Source: Chrysomallon squamiferum (lineage: Eukaryota > Mollusca > Gastropoda > Neomphalida > Peltospiridae). Taken from it: DNA of 64,000 bases. The notes beneath the pieces were generated by a model, which ran no database searches, was not told the origin of the DNA, and saw only the letters and a program-made list of their open reading frames with translations. Positions 11,501-26,400 of this stretch are shown here, one piece after another (the first letter of the stretch is position 1; each line of letters opens with the position of its first letter). The DNA lies in contig CM022673.1 in the NCBI GenBank assembly GCA_012295275.1, positions 17,643,810-17,707,809 on the forward strand, read 5' to 3'. The position numbers and the translations under genes were made by a program.

Positions 11501-13410
11501 TCCATTTGGGGGAAATGCATAAGGGGGAATCGTTAAATAATTAAAATATTAATAAACTAAATAAAATTTAAAAAAAATTAAGACTATAAAAGAAAAGTAA
11601 TATTTTTTTGTTTAATTGTCTTTATCGTACTTTGCGGTTGAACGTTCTAGCAATAAAGATCTAACTAATCGATAAATTCTTCGTCGGGCTAATTTTACCA
11701 TTCGTTGACAATGATCGCCAGGTTTTCTTTCAATGGCAGTAAGTGGTTACACACCTCTCTGTCAACAGTTTGACACATGGTAGATGGCCAAATAAAGAAA
11801 AGTAAGACATTTATTTTTATGCAATTCATTTTCAGAAAACACGATACATTACTAGTCAAATATATAATGCTGTGCCAGTGATTTTTATGCTTCCTTTAAT
11901 ATTGATCAATTACAGATTGCGTATTTAATTTTCACCTACCTGCTGGTGTTTGATATTTTTGAAAAATTATTTATCTTTGGACTATAGTTAGAGAATATGT
12001 TTTAAATTTGCTTACCGAACACGATCGGATCAAACTTATTATCTTTGCAAAGCCTGTCCCTCTTTAAACTCACATTTATGATAATACAGAGTATACCCGA
12101 CAACCTATTCTGTAAACAGTCATAAAAAATGATAAATAATAAAATATAATTTTGTTAGCTTTTTTGAAGGAATGTTAATATGTACATTGTTTTATTTTAA
12201 TGCAGAACATATGCTAATTTTAAAAATAAATCTTACGTAGCAAGACTAAATATAAATGTATATTATTTACTTTTATTGCTATAAATATATAAGTTGTAAA
12301 AAGAAAACCAAAAATAAATACATTTATAAAAACATTAGTCACTAAGCTGTTTATAAAGATGTTTTATTGACGTAGGTTATAAAAAAGTAATATAAATTTA
12401 ATTTGGATAATTATTTAATAACGTAAAAATAATAATTAAAATATAAGCTCCATATGGTAAGGGAAAGTAATCAAACATTTATTTCAGATTACTGATTTAG
12501 TTATAGTGTTTATTGCTGATGTGTTGCTACATTTTGCTATTTTTATCTCACATCAACATAAATGTTGTGTGTATGTGATTGTGTGATAATAATAAATTAC
12601 AAACACTTCAGAAAAGTTTTAAGCATAGAGATTTTACATTCTGTAGAACCAAATCTCTGTAAGTTTGTATGTATGTTTCAGTGTTTGTTCTGTTTTATTT
12701 TTGTTTAATGAAACATGTACTACAACACTGAATGCTAAAATTTATTCTATAATGATTCTTCATTAAAGCCAAGTGCATCATATAAAGATGATTATTGGAT
12801 GATTTATGAAGATACATTTTTGAAAGAATAGGCAATAGCCTTTGTTTGTGCCAGAATGCTGAACTTAGTTACCATCTGTCAGCTTTACATTTCTTAGCTT
12901 CACTAACAACATCACTTCTGTATTTTAAAATTTATAATATTTTTGGAATAGCTAACACCTTATAATTTTTTATTTTATAAAAGCACATAACAGAAAAGAA
13001 AACACATTATCTTTAAGGGAATATAATACTAAGACTGCTTCTTGCATCAGTAATTTGAAAAATAAATATTTAATTTATATATTCAAAATGTATATTTATG
13101 TATGAACACTTCAATAAAATGTACATTATATATATATTCTTTTTCTTTTCTGTTGTTGTAAAAGCAACAGTTGATATATATATATTCAAAATATATAAGG
13201 ATATATTATATAGAATAATATTTTCAGAAATACACAACTATCAGTTTAGTAGAAAGAAATGTAAAAATCCAGGGTTAAATATGTCAGTGGCTTCAAAGAA
13301 TTTTACTCTATTTTAAAACTTTTATTTAGCTAGATATGTTAAATTCTGATGTTCAGTATCACTGTTACGTTTTTTACTGTTGTAAAACTGTAAAAGTGTT
13401 TTGTCTTCAG

Positions 13411-14376
13411 ATGCCCTGGCTGGATGGTGGGTGGAAGTGGATGGTGCTGGCAGCAGGGCTTTTCCTCACATCATTTGGGGGCCATGGTCTTCTGTTTGTG
13501 TTGTACGCACTGATCTTCCTTGGAGGGTAACAACATTTAGCATTAATAACTGTTTATATCTAGTTACTCTTCTCTTGGTATTTGATATTATTACTCAAGT
13601 TAATAACTTCCGAACTTAAATACTTTAAAATAAAAATGAAGTTAAATTAAGTGAGAAATTGTCCTTCAATAATTTTTCCACACTCACCATTTATGATATA
13701 AGGAAGATATGGAAAAATTAATTTAGTATCAGCTTCCAAAGAAAATACCTTACTAATAACTAATGAAATAATATGCTAATAATTTTGTACAGTATTAACA
13801 CATGTTCAAGTTCATAGTTTGATAAAGACATAGTGATTGGCTGTTTCAGAGGTTTCCTGATAATGTACAACAGTGGACAGAACACATCACAGGAGGGACT
13901 GGCTGAGCAAACTTTGTCACTGGCAAAACCCATTCCTGGAATTACCAAGGTATTTACACAAAAACAGCAGATTACAGCATGGTGAAAACTGACAGCCTTG
14001 TTTCATGTTAAAACTATTTCTGATTTGGGTTGGAATAATTTTGAGTGATAAATGCATATATAGTCATGCATGAATCCATCCACATTCACAGAAAACAGAT
14101 GAAAACAGTGAAATGAAAATGTAATAATTGTTGAAGTTAGTAAGAATAATTGATGTTATTCCAGGTAATACCTCACATGGAGAATACAACGAAGATAAAG
14201 AATTTTGACAAAAGAATGACGGGAGCAAGTGTCATTGACGATGCTCTACAAGAAGTAAGTATCAACATCATTGCTCTGTCAGCGTCCTAAATCTCTTTTC
14301 AAAAGCTATTAATTGTGCAGAGACAAACAGTATATTACTTCTAAATAGAAAGAAGTAATTTTTTATATAAAAGAAA

Positions 14377-14413
<37 letters not shown>

Positions 14414-17400
14414 TAATATAGAAGATACAATTTGTATTTTAATAGTTACTAAATGTAAAATCAATTACAGGATAAAAATAAAGAAGGAGATATCTATTTT
14501 CATAATTATTATACATTATTTCAGGTTTTACAGTACACATTCAGAGATTACAATAAAAATATGCTAAAGTAAATATAAAAAAGATACATCATACATGTAT
14601 GTGTTACTATATATTATTTCAGGTTTTACAGTGTACAATCAGAGATTACCAAAACAAGTATGCTAAAGTTAAATATAAAGAAGATACATGTATATTTTTA
14701 CTATATCTTATTTCAGGTTTTACAATATACTATCAGAGATTACATAAAAACCTGGTACAGACAAATAAGTGAACATGATGGCTTTCTTCTTGATATTCAT
14801 CATTTTGTTCAGAAAGTTGTCATAACATTTTCCAGTAGGTAAGTGTCAGCGTTACCTGCATTTCACTTGTATCGTGTTTTCAGAACTGGTTTCCTTTTTT
14901 AATCAAAGTTTGATGCAAGTTTAAATTTATGATAACTGTAGTGTGTGTATACTTTCAGTTATAAAGTTTAGTTTATTTAACAGTGGTTTCATTAATTTAT
15001 TTACTTAAATGTTCAGTAATAGATATTATTATCATTACTATTATTATTTTTTATATTACTTTTTATTTATTACTGTTATTATTGTCATTATTACTATCAT
15101 TATTATTATTATTATTAACATTATTTTTATTTAAAATTTGTTATTTGGTATCTGTACAATTACTGGAGAAATAAAGTTCTGTTTAGAAAATGTTTTTATT
15201 TACTTGTCGCAGATCAAAGGAGATTGACTGGATGCCATATTTCACTCAGAGACTTGTCGATGATTTTGCATCACACATTCGTCTCTTCAGAAGAGCTTCT
15301 GATAAAATTGCAGTTTTACCCAAAGAAGGTAATTGTTTTTAAAAATTACTGTATACAGTATACTAGTATCATGTATTGTTTTGTTTGTTACAAAGTACTT
15401 CATGTGATATATCCATTACCACAAAATCCCAAATTATAACTTTGCTTTCAATTGTTTTGTTTTTTTCTGATTTAGCTATTTATTATAAGTTACAATTGAG
15501 AAATTATATTCAGAGAAGAGCCACTACCATCCAGTGAAGAAGAAAGTTATTTGAAAAGTTAAAATAATTATTCTAAATCTTGTGAGTTTGAGATGTATAA
15601 ATTGTTTTTATTTATTTTTGTTTTTGTCTGAATGAAATGAAGACTTACAAAATTAATATTGAAATAATTGTTTTTAGATAACCTTTTCAATGTTGTCATA
15701 TTAATTATTGTTATATTTACTAATTTTATTTTACATAACCTTTTCAATGTTGTCATATTAATTATTGTTATATTTACTAATTTCAGAGAGGGAGGGTGCA
15801 GATGTTGTGAATATGTTTTTTGATCTTGAAGTTGACATGGAAAATAACATGAGTCGAGATGAAATCTGTTTATCACCAGATGCTGAGAGGCGTATGTTAA
15901 TGTTTAACTTATCTTTCTCTTTATTCACCTGTATTTATTTATTATTGCAGACAAAATCTATGATGGTAATTTATTATTATTACTAAAATATTAATCAATA
16001 TTTCTTTTTAATTTAAACATAATTTTATTAGTAGTCAGATCTTGTTTCAGAAGTTTTATTTCATTCTGAATATATTTTTGTGATTCTTTTGTTTTAATTA
16101 GCTTGCATTCTTTTTTCTTTTTTTTAACAGAATATTTACAAGATCTGGTGGAAGTTATTTTGTTTTTGCTTTTACCAAAAGAGGATTTTTACAACAAGCC
16201 ATTTAGATATATTATTAGGGTAAGCTAAACATTGTGTCTGTTAAAAATAAAATTGAAGTTAATTCATAGAAAAGCAAAACCTCTGTGTAAAACAACTAAC
16301 TGAAATTAAAGGTAAAATAACATTCTTTGTGACAAATTAATATATTTAGTTATATATAATTTATATATAATTAATATATAAGATATTGTAATGAAAAATA
16401 AAAAAAATAGAAAAATGGATATAATAATTCTGAAGATAACTGTATATGATTTCAGTTAAATAACTTTTGTTGAATATTTCTTTTTTCCTTTTTCTGTTTC
16501 AGGAAGTAGTTGTAAATGGTATTTTTATTCCAACCATAGATCTGCTTTCTGATCCAGATTATATTAATCAGTATATTGCATGGATGGTAAGTTCACTAGA
16601 TTTTTATTGTATTGTTACCAATAATGTTTTATTTTGTTATTTTATTATTATATACATAATTTATTTAACATTGCTGTTATCATCATCAACATCATCATCA
16701 TCATTATTATTATTATTATTTTGAACAAGTTAAAAATAACACATTAATTATAATACGTATCTGTATATTTGATGGTTTGTGTTTTCCAGTACTAAGTATA
16801 ATAGCAGCAGTAAGGTCACAGCTACATTTGAATATCTCTAAGGTTTTCATTAACAATACACAACTATTATTTACTAATACTGTGATTTTACAAGTATGTG
16901 TGTGTACATTTCCAGTGTGACAGTTCGTGTTTTACAAAAGAGACATTTCTAACTGTGATAAAAAGTAGTGACTCTATAGATGAACTGGAAGCAGTGCAGG
17001 ACATGGTAGAACAGGAAATCACGCGGTGGAGAGCCAAGGATTCTGGAGGCACAGATGGTACTTTATTTATAAAACTTTTAAGCCTGAATGTATTATTATT
17101 TTTATTCATTTTTTTATTATTATTATTATCTTTTTTCTTTCTTTTCTTTTTTTTATTCATTAATATAAAAAAATCTTTATTGTGATTCATGTACATGTTT
17201 TAAAAATTGGGATATCTTAGATTATTTCTGTACATTTATTCTAACACAACACACATAAAATATATTAAGGCAAATATTTGACAGAAATTATTAGTGACTC
17301 TAAAGCTGCAATCTGAAACTAAAGAAAACTTTTTATTTAATTTGTACCATGAATAATGGACCAGACATTGATGAAAATTCATGAAGTATAGTTCTCTACT

Positions 17401-20400
17401 TTATAAAACAACTGATTTTCTTTTCTGAAGTTTTGTTTCTTTTCTCAAATTTTATATTCTCAAATACTTTCATTTTGAACTGTAATTAACTGTACAAGTC
17501 CAGGTTAAATCTGCTTCTATATTTGTTTGTTTAATTTTTATTGACTGATTGGAGTATTTATTTATTTGTAGATGCTCTAATAAAACAGAATCTGAACAGT
17601 TTGAGGTTTCTGAAGGACACATGTAAGTCTCGAACCAAACGTTTACAGAATGGACCTCCAGAAACTGACCAGTTGACAGAGGTACGTGGTCACTTTTCTA
17701 AAACATCTTACCTTTGATTTCACCTACTTAGGCAAGAAAAAATGTTAATTAACTTTCAATTAATTTCTGCTTGTTTTGGGAGGCTATTTTTTTGTTTGTT
17801 TCTTGATTCATTATACTGTAAGTAATATTTGGATTCTTTCCATGATAATTCATTGAATTAATTTTTGTTAAAAAAAAGGTTATTCAGTGATTACAAAATA
17901 GATGGATTATGTAGTAAATTGAAATGATCAGATATAATAATTTATTTTTTTAATACTGTTAGAGAATTCTGAATTTTCTGCTTTTTGTTTGAAATATTGA
18001 ATTAACTAATGATGTTTATCTTGTTTATTTTTGTCTTGTTTCAGGAACCAGATTTTCTAAAGTACCAGAACTTGTATGTTCTGACTTTGGATGAAATTAT
18101 AGGAAACAATGTTGCTCTGCAATCTTTCATAGGTTTGTTAAATACAAATCTCTTTAAAATGTAGAATATATTCTTTATTTTATACTTTTACTGTCAGCAA
18201 TATTTAGCTGTTTTTTTTGTGTCTTTTTTCTTTTCTTCTTCTTCTTGTTGAAGTTTTATTAATTTTTAACAAGTGATTATGTTAAATAGGAGGTATCAGT
18301 TTTGGGGCTAATAATATTTTGTGTTTAATACAGATTACAGATTCTTTTGGTGTTGCATTGTTGGTGGTAGTAACCACATATTAACTTTTTAAGTTTATGT
18401 TTGTAAGCAGAAAACATGTCTAAATCATCTTAGCTTCACAAATACAAGCATATTCATTTTGGAATCTGAGTTAAGCATTGGAATTCCCTTTTATTAGAAA
18501 TACAATCTTTCTTAAATAAAAAATGTATTTTTTATCAGTAATAGTTTTTTTAATTTTAATTTTATTATTATTATTATTATTATTTTCAGAATTCCTCAAC
18601 GAGAAAGGAGGTCAACAGTATTTATATTTTTACTTGAATGTTGAGGTAAAATCTTCACTTTCCCACTCTGTTATATTTCATAAATATTGTGCTATGTTTT
18701 TTTTCTTACATAACAAAAATATACATATAAAATATTCCATTATTAACAGATGAGATCTTTGGCAGCAAATTGTCTTTTTTATACATCACCTTTGTACAGA
18801 ACTCACAAATTTAACACCTAATGACAGTTAACAATTAAATGTGTTAAAGTTTCATTTCAGACACCAGTTCTTTAATTTGTTTAGATATTAATTAGCATAT
18901 TTGTTTATCTAATAGTTACTATAAAGAGTTGTTTTTTAATGAATGTTCATCATTCTAGGGTTTCCGGGCTGCAGCAGAACAACAGATTAGTGAGGCACAC
19001 AAAATGAAAATCGACAGTCGAGCATTTTTAGAACCAGATTTAGAATCCCTGCGACGAGCCGCCACAATCATTTTTGACCAGTATCTCTCTGACAAGGTGA
19101 AAGTTAAAACTTAACTAATTTACACTCTTGTGAAACCCTTGTAAATAAAAATGTTATCTTGATAATAGCTTTAGACAGAGAAACAGATAGATAAAATATT
19201 ATTTCTTAAATACTTTGTGATTAAACATAAATTTGTTTTATTTATTTATTAACATTGCATTGTAAGTTTCGAAACTTTTTTTTTTTTTTTTTTTTACTAT
19301 TTTTAGTATTTATAGCATTTTAAGAATTTGATCTTTATAACATTTAATGTGACTCTGAAGTAAAGATATTTAAATTAGTTGCTAGATGTAAATTACTTTT
19401 TATTTAACCAAAAATCATATCTGTGAATAAGGGTTATTGCTAAACATATACAAGCTTTAAAAAAGATTTATCTTTCACTGACAGCAGTTTTCTTTTATCT
19501 GAAATTAATGAATTTTTTTCTAGTTCTGATTGGTTAATACCACATGTATTTTTATTAAAAAAAAATTGGTTTGGTCAAAGTTTCACTGATGTTTTTATTT
19601 ATATATTCTACAGGCATCTTCTAAAATAAAAGTGGAGAGTGACTTGGCCAGGCAAACCATGCAGAATATAAAAAGTAAAATGTTGTCAGAAGATGTCTTT
19701 GATTCTGTACAGACACGGGTAAGTTTTACTGATTAATTTTCTTACTTAAATATCATCCAGTTGGGCATTATTCTGTCCAACCACCATTCTTTCTATTTTT
19801 GTATTAATATTTCTTAAAATATTATAACTGTCAAAATTTCTGGGATGTGCTAGACCAAAGAAAATGTTCTTTTTCAGGTGTACCAGATTCTACACAAAAG
19901 CTACTATGAGGAGTTTCTGCAGGCGCCATCTTACATCAAACTGCTGAGTGAGCTAGGCTTGCTGCAGGACAGTAAGTCTGAGGATGGGGACACACTTAGT
20001 ATTGACGACGGTAAGTCTAGCATTCAGCACACTTCACCAGTCTTTGTTACACTTACAAGTTCTGATTGTAGAAGATTCAGTGTAGATTGTTATTACTGAG
20101 GTTTCAAACAAATAAAAAATCTTATAAGCTTTTTAAATCTATCTTTCTTAGTGCCTCAATGAATATCTGTATATCTTTCTATTCAGTCTATCTATTATAT
20201 ACATACTTGCATCATACATACATACATACATACACACACAAACATAAACGCATGCACACAAACATATCTGCCTACATTTGTATGTATTACCATTTGACTA
20301 ATAAAAAATTTAAAAAATAATATTTTGAATGTATTGGTAATAATTTGTTTTTACAAAGTCACAGACTTTAAAATTTTCACTCAGTAACATTAAACTCTAT

Positions 20401-23400
20401 TTTTGCAGTTCCCAGGATCATGTGGTTTAAGGTAGACCTATAGAAAAAAAAAAAAACTGAGAAAATGTTTAAACATTTTATCATTGTTTTGTAGTTATAG
20501 AGGTCTGAATCTTCACAGATAGTTAATACTGAACAAAGATTTTTAAAAATACTGCAGTACATGTTTATATTGTAACAAATTGGAGATAGGGTTTAATTTC
20601 TCTGGCTGCAGTTTTGAGTTATTTGCAAATTTACATCTGTGATGTCTTTAAAACTAAATGTTTCTGAAAAAATCTTTTGAAGAGTTGCATTTAATAAAAA
20701 TTTTAATAGTCCTCAATGAGACACTGCTATGACAATACTGGTCCTCAATGAGACACTGCTATGACAATACTGGTCCTCAATGAGACACTGCTATGACAAT
20801 ACTGAATTCCCATTTACCAGTCAGACACTAGACACATCAGACTAGATGTTGATCACAGTTTGCTTTAAAGAATATAATGTAACGATATTTAATCCAGCTA
20901 TAAAATATAGAGTCATGTAATTAAAATTACAACAGAATCATGCTCAATTACTCATTTGATCAAACCAATGTAATACAAGATAGTTACTCCAGCTATAGCC
21001 TTTACAGTGATGTAATGTGTATGATCAAAACAAAACAAAACCCAATAATCTCATAGCTGCAGCCAGACAGAGATCATAAAAAAAAATATGTTTGAAATCA
21101 TTGCATGAGAATGGTAACCTGGTGATTGTTTTTTTAACCCTTTCATTGCTGAGACAGATAGTAATGTGACAAGTGAAATAAAGACATAAATTTTTAATGA
21201 ATAACTTTCTGTGGAGAAGTCACTCTGTGGTCAATGTGTTGTTATTTACAGCATGAATGTGACTGTGTATTTATTTTAAAGTACAGCTATAAACAACACT
21301 TACATGTCACTGAATTCACAAGTATTTTGGGCATTGTATACATTTAGTAAAATAATATGTATTGTTACTGAAAAAAAAAGAGAGAAGTATAAATAAATAT
21401 ATAACAGGAGGAAATGTGTTGTAATGTGTTGTATTTAATTATAAACAAATAAATATGTAAACATTTAAAGTTTTATAAATATAAAACATTTTAAAATTTG
21501 GAACAATAACTTTATAAAAATCACATGTACATTGTTTATAGCAGATACTTTATTCTGTTTTATCTGTGACTACATGGCTGGTGATGTTAACTACCACTGC
21601 TTCGTTGTCTAGATAAATGCTATTTTAACTGGTTGTCAAAGCATTTCACCAACCAGCCAGACAGCTTGGTTGTGTTTGGTGTGTTTTCAAACATGCAGTT
21701 TCCTGTACAAAAAAATACTGATTTAAATGTTTAATTTGAAAGTAAAAAAAAAAAATTAAATAGGTTTAAAAATATGTAGGTTGTTACTTGCATTTTATTC
21801 TTACCATATTATGATCTTGATTGATTTAATTTTTAGTTTATAATAAAATTCTACTTTAATACTAAGAAAAGTGTAGAAGACTGCATGTTTTGATTTGATG
21901 GTTTTCTAACGTGGTGCTGTATGTTGATTTGTTTTTCTGCTCTGCTTAGATGTGTCTGCACATTCAGGTTCACTGCGCAGTTGTGTAAGTTTTCAGGTTT
22001 CTCCTCATCTTTTTTTTTTCTCCCATTCTCAGTTTGCTTCTCTCTTTGTCTCCTGCCCAGCATGTCAGAGTTACGTTTAAATACACACAAGTGGTTTACA
22101 CAGAGTAAATATATCTTGTAATAATATGGTAATTATTTTTTCTTCTTTTTTTTGAAAATAACTATTAATATATATTTATATAATTATTATTCATATATAA
22201 ATATTTTTGCTAATGAAATACATATTAGAAAATAAAAGAAAAGGAGTTATTAAATGTTTTCATTAAGGACATTTTTAAATGTTTGTGTTTTCATTGATGT
22301 TTAATTGAAATGCCTGAATCTGTGGAAATAGTGAATTCTGTTTCTTATTGCCTAATAATACCATATTAGAGTCCAATAGTAGGATGAATGTCTATAATTT
22401 TAAATTTAATTTAAAAATATCCAGAAACTGATGCATATCTTTGTCCATTTAATCACTGATGAGTAATTTTAAATTATATTTTCTGATCTATTATACTAAG
22501 AAACTGTTGTTTTTGTTAACTGATAATGTCATAGTATAATAATTTAATAATAATTTAAATTGTAAATTTAAATAAATTAATAAACAACCAGGTACATCAT
22601 AAAAAAGGTTTAATGTTATATTAGTTGATGTATTGACAGGGAGCAATTATACTGAATGTCATGTGTAATATTGTAATTTCATACACAGTATGCTCACACT
22701 GTCGCATGTTTCTGCATACTCTGTATTTAGATCATATTTTAAGAGCACTTGTACTAATACATTTATTTTCTGCAAATAAAAGTACTTATTATGTAGTAAA
22801 TAATTTTTAAAACATTTTTTAATATTTTGTTTTTCATTTTTTTTTTTTTTAAATGTCTTTCAAAAAACAAAAAAAACAAAAATTAACAAATAATTAGATT
22901 TGATTTTGTTATGGTTTTTTGATTAAGACTTAACTGAAAATCTATTTTAAAATTTATTAACAAATCATTTTAAATATTTTCAGTAGAAATAATTTATAAT
23001 TGACTATTGTGTTAATTCTAAACTGTTTTCTTCCACATTCTTCCACCAAATAAATAAATAAATATTTAACAAAATACTTTATGATACAGTTATGCATCTA
23101 CCTAGCTTGTTTCCTTGTTTCTTAGGGGTCCGAAAGGTCACGGGATCATTCCCCCTCACTGGACCAGACCAGTTCTTCCCATTCAAACCAGTGCTCTACA
23201 ACTGGTTTAACAAAAACTGTGGTATGTGCTGCTCAGTCTGTGGAAAAGTGTGGATAAATGTTATAAAATACTTTATGTTTAAAGAAGTAGTGTTCCACTT
23301 AGCTCGTTTTCTCTTCTCTGAATATACATGTATATGTGGGTGTGGGTGGGTATAATTATAAACACAAACTTTAAATTTTTTTACTAGGAATGCCTTAACT

Positions 23401-26400
23401 GAATTTGTTATTACTTGTTACATATCTAAACAAGCCTCCCATGGACTTCATAAATATTTGAACAATTTTATTTTTATATTTGGTTTTGTTTTTTTCCTCA
23501 ATGAATTTGCTTGCAAAGTACATATCAGTTTTGCTGTTTGAAATTATTTATTTTTATATGGTGAATGCATTACATGTTTGGCATTAAATAACTGCTCAGT
23601 CAATGTTGTTTAATTTAATATTTACTTTAATTTAATTCATGTTTTTTTTGAAAATAAATGTCTTTACTAAAACTGGATACATGTCTTATGTACATAACAT
23701 CTTTTAAAATGTTTAATAAAAGCTGTTTTGTGTTTGTTTATAGAAACGTTTTGAAACTAATACAAATACCACCTCCTAAGCACTTTCCCATTTACCCAGC
23801 TCAACACACTGCATTACTTTTGTATTAATACAAGATGAACCTTCATTTATGAAATTCAAATAAAGGATGTTTGATTGAGATAAATTTCATATTTAATGAA
23901 GTTTTTAAAAATATACCAGATTAATTTGTAAATTTAAATAAAAATTTATTTTTATTTATTTGTATTGTAAATACACACACAAACACATTGTTTATCAATG
24001 TCTGGATATTTTTACAGGATTGTTCTCTTTTTTTGTTGAAAGAAGACAAGTTCAGAATTGAACCAACGTTTCACTTGTCAGTCAGTCAGTCAGTATATAT
24101 TGTTTTTACTGGGATCACTTTTATTTTTAGGGGAGATGGTGGTGAAAGTGAACAGTTTTGATTTTTTTTTATTATTATTATTATTATGTATGTTTTTTGT
24201 GTGTACAGTATAATACTGATGGTATAAAATTCAGTTTTGTGTGTTTACAGGCTGAAGAGCAGGTTGATGTATCAGAGGAGAGTTCACCAGACACTCGGTC
24301 TCTTGACTCGCTGTCATCTACATCATCTGGGGGGACTCCAGCTACTGATCTGTGTGTCACAGCTCACATCTCACATTCAGGTAGGTTGTAACCAGTCACA
24401 CATCTCACATTTAGGTAGGTTGGAACCAGTCACACATCTCACATTCAGGTAGGTTGTAACCAGTCGCACATCTCACATTCAGGCAGCTTGTGAACCAGTC
24501 GCACATATAACATTCAGGTGGCTTGTGTAACCAGTCACACATCTCACATTCAGATAAATATTGTAACAAGTCACAAGTTTTATATTCAGGTAGGTTTTGT
24601 AATTGATTACATGTCAAAGATTTCACAGTTTCTATGACTTGTTTATTATGTCATGTATCTCTGAAATAAATAATAAATAATCTTCCTTTGTTTTTTTTTT
24701 TTTTATTATTATTTTGGTTTTTTCATCTTTCTGTCATCAGTGACTTGCTCTTACACAAACACTGTATTCACAGAATTCCTAAATCTTTATAAGCAAACCA
24801 CTGTTATCAGAAAATAATGTTTTGATACAAAATTTTCAGGGATTGTCAAGGAAGGAAACAAATCCTATGTCATATTTGCTATCACAGTGAAGAGGAAGTC
24901 GCTGGCTTCGGATGAAGAAGAAATCTGTGATGTGTATCGCAGATACAGTGACTTCCACGACCTCAACATGCTGCTCATAGAGAGGGTAAATTATTTAAAG
25001 GAGTGTTCATCCATGTTTATGTTTGTGTGTGTCTCTGTGAGTTTGAGCATATCTGTGTGTGTGTGTGGTTGTGTGTGTGCTTTTCTTGTGTTTGAATGTC
25101 TGTGTATGTTTTAATTATCTGCAGATCCATCCTTCTACAGTACAGATAATATTTATTTAACAAAATTTATAAATAATATAGTTAAAACCAGAGATATAAG
25201 AGATGTGTGTGAGTTTGTATGTTTTTTTTTTTGTGTTCCAGTTTCCAGAGTTGGTAGGGCCTCGACTTCCAGGTAAAACTGTTATAAAAAACATGAGTAA
25301 AGAGTTCCTAGATAAGAGAAGGCGAGCTTTAGAACGATACTTAAAGGTGAGTTCTAAATACCTTCAATGTGTTAATTCTTACAAAGATACACTAAATGGA
25401 TGTTACACATACTAATCAGTTCAGGTTAAAATATAAAATGTCATTCTGTGAAAAAATATCTTTTGTTTCTTTTAATATTCAAACACATAAATTGTTCATT
25501 TATATATGAAAAGAAATTGAACAAGTTAATAAAAACTTTCTGTTCTAATGTAGGCCATCATGAAACCTGAACTGTGGCAGAAATACCCAGGGATGGAAGA
25601 TCTAGTGTTGAGATTCTTAGCTTCTGGTTTATGGGAGAAACACAAAAGTGAACTAGCCAGAAAGGTATGAAAAAAAATCATTAGCATCATTTTTATCATA
25701 TTTTCAAATTATCAGATGAAAAAATATTTCCATTTTTTAATATATTTCATTACAAATAAGTCTGTAAATATCAGAATATTTTTTTTATCTAATCCTTTAT
25801 TATTTTTAATACAAATGGAAAACAGATAGAAGATGTCTCTAGTTAATATTTTTTTGTATCCAGCTGACTGTAGTGTTGTCTTGGGTCATGGAATCAATCC
25901 TCCTGAGGTTATTTCTTTGTTGTGTGGTTTATGAAACATTACAAATGTTGTACTAGCTGATAACCCATTTCTTTATAAAAGCAATTTTAATGTGATATTA
26001 TAAATTTAAAAATTTAGTTTCTTATATACATACAAATAACCATGCACAAGTTATTGACTGAAAAAAATGATTATAAGCTTGATAAATTGTTTTTAAAAAA
26101 ATTATTTTTTCTTCACTGTAGATGGATACAATTGTGAATCCACTGAGGTCATCCATGAAGTCAGTAGGTCATGCAGTCAAAGGTATTGATGGAATCATAC
26201 GTAACAATGACTACAGGGTGAGTGTGGTTGGCGTCAACATTGTATTGTAACATGTTTAAACACATTTTGTGATGTATGATGAAGTTAAATAAATAGTGTC
26301 ACTGAATAAGATAAACAGAACTGAACACATGTAACTAAAATGTAAGGTTTTTTTTTTGGTTTTTTTGTAGGCTGATTTAAACATGCCTATCAGTGGGAAG

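Larger units (their letters stand above)
9367..13410. other. Divergent intergenic region between PAN-domain gene and SNX13
   Basis: Holds AAAT arrays (about 9867-9976, including a 35-bp duplicated block), GT/GA (10693-10767), AAC/CTA/AAT (11280-11388) and ATT (about 11466-11498) repeats. SNX13 must have at least one non-coding 5' exon here, because a splice acceptor sits immediately before its ATG. I cannot place that exon. A possible donor (GGCA then gtaagt near 11741) is only a guess. Confidence 0.55.

Noticed and set aside
23092-23355. Alternative frame (…VRKVTGSFPLTGPDQ…) over the SNX13 exon at 23126
   Set aside because: Open, but joining it to the next exon reads G-GC-TGA, an immediate stop. 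Only the Ser-rich phase-0 frame links both neighbours.
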